From: Chlorokybus atmophyticus
Lineage: Eukaryota; Streptophyta; Chlorokybophyceae; Chlorokybales; Chlorokybaceae
Assembly (NCBI GenBank): GCA_009103225.1
Contig: RHPI01001737.1
Coordinates: 802,091 to 866,090 of the forward strand
Direction: 5' to 3'
DNA: 64,000 nucleotides
The stretch's first letter is position 1. Every line of letters starts with the position of its first letter. Shown here in pieces: positions 26,801 through 47,960 of the stretch. The notes beneath the pieces were generated by a model that saw only the letters and a list, made by a program, of their open reading frames with translations, did not search any database and was not told where the DNA came from. The translations under genes were made by a program, and so were the position numbers.

Positions 26801-28829
26801 TGAAGCATGACCACTTCCACAGAAAACGTTGGCGCAGTGTGCCATTTTCAAGCTCAATGGCGATATCCTCATTGGTATCATTGATCTCTGCCTGCATGAG
26901 AGGAGTGGGACCAGAGTCACCACAACCACCCAAGCTTGCGGCACGCCAGTCCTGAAGCCAGCAGAGTCAGTATACATCTCAACCTGCACTATCAGGCATG
27001 TGATGGCCAACTTACCTGCCCAACATGTCTGCACAAAGCGCGTGCTTGGCCAAGCTGACCAGCCCGAATCCTCCGCCAGACAGCAGACAGGAGGCGGACT
27101 TCACTAGACTGATTGTCTGGGTGCAAGGTTTTACCCTCGCGTGTTGGAGCATCAGGATCCAGCTCTGATACGAGGTCACTGGTTGCTTGCTTCAACTCCA
27201 GCGCTGTTCGCGTCTCTCGCCAGACAGCAGATCCGTCTGTGTACTGATCAGCCTGGCAAGACAGTCAAGAGCAATCTTAAAGTGCACATGTCTCAATGAT
27301 GACTAATGCACAGGCTATACACAAAGTGCAACAGTACAGTACAACACATCTTGGGTAAATCCAAACTGTGTTGTACTGAACCAGTAATCAACCTGATCTG
27401 CACGCAGTTGCTCAGCCGCCATTGCCTCCAGCCAGGACACGGTGCATGCACACTGCCAGGTGAGAGGGTCTTTACTTGGATGGATGGCGGCGGCAGCTTT
27501 GGCTGTTGACGTCATGAACTCGTTGTCATCGTATCTCTGTGGGGTATACCATAGCCGATGCCACAGTAGACGCCATGTTGCTGCTTCCGCATCCAGCAGC
27601 TGTGCCAAACGCTCAAGCAGGAGCTCCCGGGTTGTGCTGTGCAGTGCCTGGGTGCTTTGCTGCCTACCATCGTAATGGATGAACAATGCTATGTGTGAGA
27701 GCGAGGTAGCAGTGGTTGACATCCGCTGAGACACACTAGGCTGTGCTGCAGGCAGCCACAACATACCGTGGGGATGTGGTTAGCAATCTACGAGTCATTC
27801 TTACCGGAGCTCTCGGCTTCGTCGCCTGCAAACTGTTTCAAACTCTAGTAAGGCTGCTCCAACTTCCATGTCACCGGAAGCAACCTCATCCCAAATCTCC
27901 TTGAACTCCACCTCCTCTGCGCGCAACTCATTGTCGTCTTCCGCCATTTGCAGAGACGTAACAGCTGCGTCGTGCATCGGCTGCAGCCTCCCCTCCGAAA
28001 AGCCGTGACGAGCAGAGCTTGGCGGAGCATCCGCTAACACCATCTGCCTCTCTTGCATTGGAGTCTGGCGATAGGCGGGCATTGGCGTGGATTGCCTATA
28101 GTCAGCAAACCCTGGAGTCTGCATGGATTGGCGGACAGACCTGCACAATTGTTGTGATTGAACCTCTTTAGTGAGCTAAGCGGTGGTGACGCTGTAAGAT
28201 GCAATGCAGAAGTATTGTGTGCAAACAAACCTGCGGTCAGGACGCGGGCGATACCAGTTGTTTGACGGTGAATACATGTCTGCGAGGTCGTCATCCTCCT
28301 CTTCATCTGCTTCAGCCATCTCAGGACTGCCCGGAGTTGCGCCGTAAGCTTGTCGCACCGGCGACCAGTTTGCAGGCGCTCCCATGCTGGCATCCTCGTC
28401 ATAGTCATCCTCTCCCATCAACTCATCTATGGTGCCTATTGGTGGAGCCGGAAGCTGCGACCTGCGAAATAAACAAAAGCGATGCCCTCAGTGTTACGCG
28501 CTCCACTCATCTCATCTGCATACGTCTGCCTTCTTACACGCATGCATTCACTGTCCAAACGTGTTCTCGTTAACGTGGTAAACCAAAACGCCCTTGACTG
28601 AAAGAAAAACATCTACACGCAATCCTGAGCGCGGCCAAGGCAGGCAATGCACCCTAGCAGCTCGGTGCACGGCATTGAACGGCAATGCTTCCTGTTTTTG
28701 TCTCACGAGGGTGTGCAGTATGCCGGCATGCAAAACAAACGACGTGCTGCTTAGTTTGCAACCAAATGAGCCTTGTGGTTACCTGTCTTGGTCAGCAGCA
28801 GCCCACCGCATGTACCGGGAAGCAGCCAT
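23843..28829 (-). CDS. NUP107: Nucleoporin NUP107 (Nup84 homologue)
   Basis: A multi-exon minus-strand gene. NUP107 is a scaffold subunit of the Y-shaped nuclear pore subcomplex. Exon 1 (28783-28829) gives the N-terminus MAASRYMRWAAADQD. Exons 2 (28231-28461) and 3 (27805-28140) give the acidic, disordered N-terminal part. Helical-core blocks follow: ATWRLLWHRLWYTPQRY, RDWESACWAMFRSWLDVRVD (a family hallmark), the WSCFKASE block, a block ending ALQYFDQEGPGSIFAIID, and CLAPELALRCLEMEVAIAAL. The last exon (23843-23986) ends LEMQ-like with FEMQAAHDQQTHAV and a TAA stop. The order matches the long alpha-solenoid of the family. I did not fix every intermediate exon edge. The start is the first ATG and splices in frame into exon 2. 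Confidence 0.85.
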
Positions 28830-29263
28830 GACGGTGAACGGCCGCAGGCACAAGCCGCGAGCAAAACACCGCTGAGCGTCGCGGCAGATACTACAATCAA
28901 CGACACTGCAAAACGAATGTCACATTGATTATGGCAACCGCCCGCCGCATGCCGACCACGCCCTCGACCCCAGCAATGCCGCCGCCGCCGCTGTGCCTTG
29001 GCGCAAATTTCGCAAAGCAGGGCTGCATTCAGTGCCTTAACGCTTGCGTTCTGCCTTAACCAAACAAAGCCAGGTTCAATGCCTGAATCTCAACGCCGTT
29101 CATCATTACGGCACCAAGAAGGCACTGAACTAGAGACAAGCGGGTAATTCAGTGCCTTAATCAATCACGTATTCAGACTGGCGTTCAGTGTCTTAATGAG
29201 CGCCACGTAGGAATGCTGTTGGCAGCAGTAGTGTGGTTGTTTGCCACGTGGGAGTGTGGCGGG
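28830..29263. promoter_or_regulatory. Divergent promoter, NUP107 / isobutyryl-CoA dehydrogenase
   Basis: These 434 bases separate two divergent starts. The 14-mer ATTCAGTGCCTTAA occurs twice exactly (29027-29040 and 29147-29160) and once with changes (29183-29196), all in the same direction. An inverted partial copy, AAGGCACTGAAC, lies at 29119-29130. A GCCGCC run lies near 28979. The repeats suggest binding sites for one regulator; that is inference. Confidence 0.5.
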
Positions 29264-32998
<3,735 letters not shown>

Positions 32999-33516
32999 AG
33001 TTGCACTTGTTTAGGATGTGACCACCATATTGCCATGCTGTTATATCAGCAAGGTTAACAGCCTGTTAGACTTGGCAATAACACAGGAGTTAAACATGCA
33101 GAGATGATGCACGCCCACCATGCCCACAAGAACAGGAGATAGCGTGGCAGGCTGGTATGAGTCAAGATGCAAACCAATAAATCTAAGCTGCCACAACACA
33201 CCCACATGTACATTGTTCAAAGCACTGTTGTATGCGAGGTGATCATTGTGATGTGTTTGCACCCAAACATGGTGTCATGAAAGCGTGCGGTAAACGGCAT
33301 CAACTTGTCTGTTAAACACAGCAAATTGGTACTCACGACACACAATGTAATTGCCTGTCCAGAATTGGCCAACACTACATCAAACCGCTGTACTTATTGT
33401 TGTGTTACTGAAGCCAGCTTTCAAACGAATGAGCAGCAATGACCATGGCTGATGGTGTACTGCATGCTGGGACCGGCAGAAAAAGTATATATCATAGCAG
33501 CTGCTGCCTGGCGGAG
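32999..33516. other. Convergent intergenic region, ACAD8 / ABM-domain gene
   Basis: The two 3' ends face each other. I see no gene, repeat or structural signal beyond ordinary 3' flanking sequence. Confidence 0.5.
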
Positions 33517-34963
33517 TTACTGTTGCAGGAGCAGCTGGTGGACTTGGTAGACGGAAGCTGGGCCGCCAACAAGGGGGCGGTACTTCAGGATGTTCTGAAA
33601 CAACATGACACAACTGAGCACATACTTGGATGTGACCTTGCATGTATGCAATGCCCACTGCATTTTTGTACATAACCACAGCCGCACACCAATCAAACAG
33701 CCCGAGACAACTGGACTACAAGTTGGTGAAGCAATGTGACCAGTGTGACGCAAAACATTACACCATACCTGAAGGCCGGCGGCGTAGTCGGGGCGCTGGT
33801 TGGCAGTAACGTAAGCCTCTTTTGACTCCCACTGCGCGTAGTTGAAGGCACGTGTGCGGTCGTTGGAGACGTGGAAATTGGCCGACACGAAGCCAGGAGA
33901 TGAGGCCACGGTGTCAATGAACTTGCCGATGTCGATCAGCAGCTCATCTATCTGCGAAGAGGAGTCCACCTGCCCCAGGCACAACAGGGTGAGTAAGTGA
34001 GTGGGTGGGCGCGCGCATGCACGCACGCGTATGCATGTTTGTGTAGGCTGTACAATCAGTATATTGGATACTGCCGTTGAACATTCACAGACACGGCCCA
34101 CTCACCTGAAACATCACCAGGACCACAATGCTGTTGTGCGATGCGGTGATGGAGGTGGGCTGATCACCACGGGTGGCACTGCACACAACAAAAAGTCAAT
34201 GTCACACGTCTTAATATTGCAACTGTTTTCAACGCATCACTGTTGCGTACTGCACTGTGAAGGCGCTCTTGAGGTCCCACACTGGCGGGTCGGGCACGAG
34301 GTTGTTCTTCAGCAGCAGCGACGCCGCTTGGGCAATGTCAGGCACTTGGCTTGCAGTCACAAACGCCTGCCAAAGACACAAACACATAAACACAAACACA
34401 AGTTGCGGTCACAACGATGTGTCCATGTGGTCACGTGCATGCAGAAATACAACACCTACCTCTTGGTTGGCCCACTGGACATAGTTGAAGAACATGGAGC
34501 CGTCCAAGCTCTCATGCATGACGGCGGAGACGAAGCCAGGCTGCTTCACGAGCATCTGGTTGAGGTGCTCCAAGCCCCTGTACAACCATAGTTATGTTGG
34601 GCATCACACTCACAAGAGCTTGGCTTAGCAGTTCAGTGTCTCAGCTAACAAGAAACTTTACGTACTTGGCGAGCACAGGCTGCTCCTCCTTGACAGCAGT
34701 CTTGAGTACGTTGAGGTTGATGGTGTAGCCGGCATCCTTGGTGATGGTCGCTGCATAGCCGCTGCAACACACAGAGCAGGAAGCAGTGACAACACTTGCA
34801 CACCAGCATTGCATGCAAGCACACACGTCAAATGTACTATGAAGCCCTATTAACCTACCTCCAAAGCTTTCAAGCTTATCGTCTTCATGCACAATGCGAG
34901 CAAAGAGCGACAGAGAGTCCAAGCAACTTTCAGAGATGGATGGAAAATGTACCTGTCTGCCAT
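33517..34963 (-). CDS. Tandem ABM-fold (antibiotic biosynthesis monooxygenase-like) protein
   Basis: Seven exons join to about 230 residues: 34953-34963, 34666-34761, 34460-34577, 34251-34366, 34106-34178, 33769-33969 and 33517-33594. There are two similar ferredoxin-like modules. The first has QPGFVSAVMHESLDG and FFNYVQWANQEAFVTASQ; the second has SPGFVSANFHVSNDRTRAF and NYAQWESKEAYVTANQ. Both show the ABM signature PGFxSxxxHxSxD..xxFxNYxQWxxxEA, found in small quinol or heme-degrading monooxygenases and in many proteins of unknown role. A two-module chain could form the usual dimeric barrel within one polypeptide. The frame stays open to an ATG at 35176, which would add 71 Gln/Arg-rich residues overlapping the 5' end of the opposite-strand gene. 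MADR at 34963 looks the more natural start. Confidence 0.8.
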
Positions 34964-35331
34964 GGTGGAGGCGGCGGAGGAGGCGGCTCGTGTGACGCGG
35001 ACGACCGTGCGACGCTGAGAGGCGGCGCTACCAGCAGCAACCTGCTGCTGCTGCTGCTGGAGGAAGCGGCGGCGGCGCTGCTGCTCCTGCTGGACCTGAC
35101 GCTGCTTGGCAGCCTGGTGCTCCTGCTCCTCCCTCCGCCGCTGCTTCAGCAGCCTGTCGGTGACCAGGTGTATCATGCGACAACCCTACCCTTCAGGACA
35201 GTGACGACAATAACAACAAGGATAACGACGCCGCCGCTGCTGCTGACAACACACTTGCCGACAGTGGCGACAATGACGACAATAATGGCGACGTCACAGC
35301 TGAGGTAACGGCCACCTGCCACGTGGCTGGC

Positions 35332-37255
35332 ATGCAGGGGTACCTGGCGGGGGCGGCGGCGGCGGCGGGGCTGGATCGGAGGAGGAGCATGGCGGGCGGG
35401 GTGGTCATCGTGCAGGGGGCCGATGCGGCGGTGGAGGAGCTGAGCACCCTGGGCGGCATGGCCATGGTGTCCGTCCTGCACTCCCTCATGCCCACGCACT
35501 GGCTGCCCTTCGTCGCCGTTGGCAGAGCCCAGCAGTGGAAGCTACCCACTACCCTCGCCGTCACCGCCGCCGGTGCCATAGGTAAGCCCTCTTAGCCCTC
35601 GTCGTTGTCCTCCTCCTACTACTACTCGTCAAGCACACTCGCAGTGACGTTGCTTGGATTAGCCTAGACTTTATACCCTTTGTGAACGGTGACTCAGCCG
35701 CTAGGCTACTGATGATTTTTGTAGGTACCAATCCTAGGGTTGGTACCTACAAGGTCAGCCACATGCCCAGGCATGCGGCCGACGTTTTGCAGTGGAAGCC
35801 TGTGGCAGCATGTGTAAGCAGTAAGCAGCAGTGTACCTAGATTTTAACTGAGCGAGCCTTTTCACAGTCACATTGCAAGTCCGAGCCGCATTAGTTAACA
35901 ACAGCGGACGTTGGCTTCGTACGTACTTCAGCGCAGTTGTTATTGTTACTTACATCAACAGCTACGACATTAGGTAGAGCAGCGTCACCTTAGCAGTGCA
36001 AGGTTGTGGTTGCATTGCATTACCATCGGTTACGATGTAAGAGATCTGGTACTAAGCTCTGCCAAAACGTCTAAGTGACACGCAGTTGCTGCTTGGATTT
36101 GGTGGTGTATGTACAGCATGCTGAGCTGACTTGACGTCCAGACGTCTTTCGTGTCGCGGTTGTTGGCAATACACAAAGCAGCGTTTTGATATGTTAACTT
36201 CAACGCTTAGTTGCTCCTAACAGCTGTTATTGCCACTCGCAGGCCACACAGTCTCAACGTCCGTGCTGGGGCTGGTGGCCGCGGGTGCAGCGCAAAGCCT
36301 CTTTCCGGAGCAGATTGTGCACGGTTTTGCGTCCGCACTGCTCGTCTTGATGGGCCTCTCTTACGTTTACCAGTGGGCAACAGGGCGACACTCGTCGCAT
36401 TGCGGGCACACTCATCTACCAACCTCGATGTGAGAGCCACGCACGTGCCATACCTCTGCAACCTTGTGTGTGTTTACGTTCAGGCCAGTGCATGTGTGCG
36501 TGCGTGCCATGTGTTGTCTACTACTGATCCGTTTATTTGCCGCTGCATATGTGCAACCATTGCATGGCTGATGCTCACCCTGAAATGTTGGTTGTGGTTT
36601 TTCCGTTTGCCTCTCGCAGCCTAGCGAATGGGAAACTGTCAACACCTCAAAATGACAACGGCAAAGGAGACGGGAAGGACGGCAAGGAGAGCGATCAACC
36701 ACAGATGAGCAGGATGGCCGTCTTGGGTTTGGTGAGTGATCCTAAGTACACGTAATCAGCCAATACTGCGATCTCATTACTGGTTGTTGAGCTTTCTTTC
36801 AGTAGTAGCACACTCCAAGAGTTGCTTTGAGTGCATGTACTGTCGTGGGCGTGCCACTAGGTAAATGCACAGTGACCTGATTTGTGTTGGCAGTTTAGTG
36901 TTAATAGTGGTTGATACTCGCCCAGGTGATGGTGCCCACATTGACGCCGTGCGCGACGACGTTACCCATGTTCCTCGCGGTCTCCGACAACCCGGACGGC
37001 AGCCTCATACTCCTGTGCCTGGTTCTCCTGGTGTGCACTCTGAGCGTGATGACGACGCTCGTGGCGCTGTCGAGTCTGGGCGCCTCGAGGCTGAAGCTGG
37101 ACTTCATGAGCCGGGGCGCCGACAAACTGCTCGTCGGGGTGTGCCTCATCCTGGTGGGCTTCGCTACCGTGCTGCTGCACGATCACTCGCACCATCATCG
37201 GGCTGATGATGGTCATCAGCATGGGATGGAGGGTGAGCATCACCATGATGCGTGA
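35332..37255 (+). CDS. Polytopic membrane protein resembling nickel/cobalt exporters (NicO/UreH-like)
   Basis: Four exons (35332-35581, 36243-36429, 36620-36731, 36926-37255) join to about 292 residues. There are about six hydrophobic segments, including VLHSLMPTHWLPFVAVGRAQ, GHTVSTSVLGLVAAGAAQ, the Ser/Leu/Val-rich ILLCLVLLVCTLSVMTTL stretch, and LLVGVCLILVGFATVLL. His residues placed in the first membrane segment and after the next (HSLMPTHW, then GHTVSTS) recall metal-binding helices of Ni/Co permeases and UreH/HupE-type proteins. Two His-rich stretches support metal binding: HSSHCGHTH in the middle and a C-terminal tail ending HHHDA. The family assignment is inference. The frame is open upstream to an acceptor-like site near 35199 with acidic Asp/Asn-rich coding-like sequence, so an earlier exon may add an N-terminus. 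Confidence 0.7.
35719..35752. repeat. 34-nt near-perfect palindrome in intron 1 of the transporter gene
   Basis: The arms TTGTAGGTACCAA (35719-35731) and TTGGTACCTACAA (35740-35752) are perfect reverse complements. The 8-nt centre TCCTAGGG is itself nearly palindromic. It could be a dimeric protein site or a cruciform, or the footprint of a small mobile element. Confidence 0.9.
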
Positions 37256-37588
37256 GGTAGGGCGCGGAGATGCACGCACGACGTACTGTAATAATGCACT
37301 TGTACATTTGGTCACATCTATTAAGGTTGAGTTCTTTTCAGCCGCACGGTATTTGTAACAGTATGCAGAGTAGATACGCTTTGATAACCTTAGCTCAGCT
37401 TGCTTGCTTGCGTGTTTGGAGCTTTCTACAAGCATGTACAACCATTTGACATTACAGGGAGTATTGTCCATACATCTTGTAAATTGCTGCAAGCTTTGCT
37501 GAGGTTGTGAAAAACTCTTTGAGCATTTAGTTAGGGCTCATCAACATTGGTTAGCATCGCAACTCACACAACTTACAACTATGTCAAT
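37256..37588. other. Convergent intergenic region, transporter / WW-IQ gene
   Basis: Short 3' flanks of two converging genes. Nothing else is seen. Confidence 0.5.
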
Positions 37589-44635
<7,047 letters not shown>

Positions 44636-45408
44636 CGCGGCCACTCGCGGTGTTGAAGCAGCAGAGATATGTCAGACGTCTCAGATATCTGCTTCTGAAG
44701 AGTGCACATCCTCAGATACTGAGCAGGGAGAGCAGCAGATATCGTCGCATCACGTGAGGCAATGGGGCCGATCAACAACGCTGCCATCCGATCCAACCCA
44801 ATCGTACGGTTTGGGGAAAGGTAGCGCGACGGGACTATAATAAGCACGCTTCTGATTGATGCAAGGGACTGGCTGACGAGCACAACGCCGACACGGCGGC
44901 GGCGGAGGAGGAGGAGAAGGAGAAGGACGAGGACAAGGACAAGGAGGAGCGTCAAGGTGAAAAGGATTTCTAAGTCAGTAGAGGGAAAGGGAAGGAATAT
45001 CACAATGCGAGAGAGACTTAGTGTGAGCTGTTGCTCCTCAGCTCTGTCTTAGTTAGTAGAGGTGGGGAGCTCACCTGCTTGACCACCTGAGCCCCAGAGA
45101 AAAGAACGGTTAGGCCTGCCGGTTGTTCTCCCCACTGAACATCCAGCTGCAAGTGTTTAGCAAAACGAACACAACAACCCAGAACAGGATCTCAGTCAGC
45201 GGCAAAGCAGGACGTCAGCCCCCACGCTTGTTGTAGGTCAAGTCCGTCAGCAGCTTGAACTCCTCAGATGCCAAACAGAGAGTCCAGCGCCAGTTACAGA
45301 GCAGCATCGAGATCAGTAAAGCAGTAATAGTCCCCCCAATACTAGTGTTATGCCTTAGCCCATTCCAGAGAGGTTGTCCGAGATTCTTAACCCTATCCCT
45401 CCTCCACG
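44636..45408. promoter_or_regulatory. Divergent promoter region, WW-IQ gene / kinesin
   Basis: The start codons of the WW-IQ gene (-) and the kinesin (+) lie 773 bases apart and point away from each other. The region contains a GGA/GGC purine run (about 44895-44955) and several GATATCTGC-like words near 44670-44740. A shared promoter for two cilium-linked genes is plausible; no specific site was identified. Confidence 0.4.
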
Positions 45409-47928
45409 ATGCCTGCTGCGGGCTCACCATCAACAACAACATCCGGCAAGATCCGCGTTGTTGCGAGGGTTCGTCCATTACTTCCACGCGAACTTCTCGA
45501 CGAGGAGTGCGTTTCCGTCCGCGAGGACGGCCGCACCGTCGCGGTCGCCAGCACCGTCTCCAGAAACAACAAGGAGAACGTCAACGTGGTCACGAGCGGG
45601 TTCGATGCGGTGCTGGGGACAAATGCTGGACAGGTGGGTGGGGAAGAGGGTGGGTGCATGTGATGAGGGGAGAGGGATTGGGAGGGAGTTGGGTTGGGTC
45701 TAATGTTGGGTGGTGGTGGTGGTGGTGACAGGAGGATGCGTATGAGACGGTCAGGGGACATGTTCAGGGGGTACTTAAGGGGCTCAACGCGTGCATCCTG
45801 GCTTACGGACAGACAGGCAAGTGGTGATGTTAACAAGTGTTGGTGATGATGATCGTCCAACAACACTTGGAGACGAGGGTTTCTTTTCGCATCCAGGTAC
45901 GGGTAAGACGTACACGATGCTTGGAGCAGAGCCCTCCGCCGCCGCGTACGCCGACCCTCGCCTCGCCCACCTCCACGGCATCACGCCCCGTGCCGCCCAG
46001 GAGCTGTTTGCCGCGGGACCACCCGGCCTCGCCGTCAAATGCAGCTACGTAGAGGCAAGTGTGACACCCACACCCACACCCACACCCACACCCACACCCA
46101 CACCCACACCCATCCCCATCCCACCCACCCNNNNNNNNNNNNNNNNNNNNNNNNNNNNNNNNNNNNNNNNNNNNNNNNNNNNNNNNNNNNNNNNNNNNNN
46201 NNNNNNNNNNNNNNNNNNNNNNNNNNNNNNNNNNNNNNNNNNNNNNNNNNNNNNNNNNNNNNNNNNNNNNNNNNNNNNNNNNNNNNNNNNNNNNNNNNNN
46301 NNNNNNAAGTAACTAAGCCAATCTCGCATGCTTATTGAGTGGTTGTGACTAGTGAACCCACCCACCCACTCACCCACCCAGGTCTACAACGAGAAGCTCT
46401 ACGACCTCCTCGCCGGCGTGGAGGGCGGCGTTCCCACCAAACCCATGCGTGGCTCTGACCCGTTAGATGTTGGGCGTGTGCGCGCGGGCTTGGAGTTGCG
46501 TGAGGAGGGAGGTGGTGTGTATGTGGAGGGTCTGACGGAGATCGAGGTCGGGAGCGCGGGGGCGGTGATGGCGTTGGTTGGAAGGGGCCAGAGGACGAGA
46601 GCCACGAGACATACGGAGATGAACCAGGTGGGGAAGGAGATGAGAGGGATGGCTTTGTGTGTTACTTGGTGATGCGTCAGTAGTACATACACACTGGCAA
46701 TGGACATGCGTCGCCAGCAGTGGCTGAATACGCATAGCATTATCACATATGTAACCAGCCTGCGCCAGTGTAGACTTTCGTACGGAGTGTGCTGCATGAG
46801 CCACCATCACAGTCGCAGGCGTGTTACCGTGCTTGTGTGACGATGAGCCAACATTGTCGTGCCCATGCAGATGAGTTCGCGGTCGCACGCGGTGTTGACG
46901 CTGGAACTGTCTTCCAACGCGGGCGAAATCTGCGGGACGAAGCTGAGGCTGGTGGACTTGGCGGGCAGCGAGCGGTGGGACACGGGCATACAGGTAGGAG
47001 TTGTGTGCGTGTACGTGTGTGCATGTGTGCGCAAGTTTGTGGTGATGTGTGCGCACGCGTGATTCACAATCACATTGGGACAGGGTTATGCAGGTGAGTT
47101 GTGTGCGTGTGCATGTGTGTGTGTGTGTATGCACGCACGCGCGCGCACACGTGTGTATGTACAGGATACGTAAAGTGCTGTTGTGCACACGCATTGCCGT
47201 GCGTGCATGCGTGTGTCCGTGCGTGCGTGCGTGTGTTTGTGCGTGCGTGAGTTGCAATTGCACCGTAACCCATTGCCACATACACACCCACACGCTCACA
47301 TGCAGATGGGTGCGGGTCGCGAGCGCGAGTTGACTGCGATCAACACGTCTCTGAGCGCATTGACGAGCGTGATCGCGTCCCTGACGGAGAGCGGTCGCAG
47401 CCACGTGCCGTTCAGGGACTCCGCGCTCACGTTCTTGCTACAAGACTCGCTGGCGGGGAACTGCCGCACAGCGCTCATCGCCACGCTATCGCCAGCCAAG
47501 GTAAAACAATGGGTAGACAAGGATGAATACACAAAAATCATGATAGTGGGTAGCAGCTTTGCAGCCCATGCAAACTATCCCAACGAGCATGGCTTGCAAC
47601 AAAAAGACAAGCAGTAACCATACCAGACGCACACACACAACACAAGGAGAGCAGTGGCGTCCTTTGTTTGAGCAGCTTGAGACGACATCAGTGTTTTGTG
47701 GTATCGCCAAGCGCTGCGTATGCTGCCAAAGCAGACTCACTACAACTCCATGCACCTGTGCGATTGGCGAGACTGACTGACCATGTGATACTGATGTTGA
47801 GAATATCCGTGCAGAGCTCACTCGAAGAAACGGTCTCAACGCTCAAGTTCGCAGACAGAGCTCGCCGAATAGTGACAGGTATGTACAAGCTACCCTGCGT
47901 CATGAATATCACATACACGTGCACACAG

Positions 47929-47960
<32 letters not shown>

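Noticed and set aside
45820-45896. GT donor at 45821 in the kinesin P-loop exon
   Set aside because: Using it gives a stop codon right after the junction. The GC donor at 45817 restores GQTGTGKT exactly.
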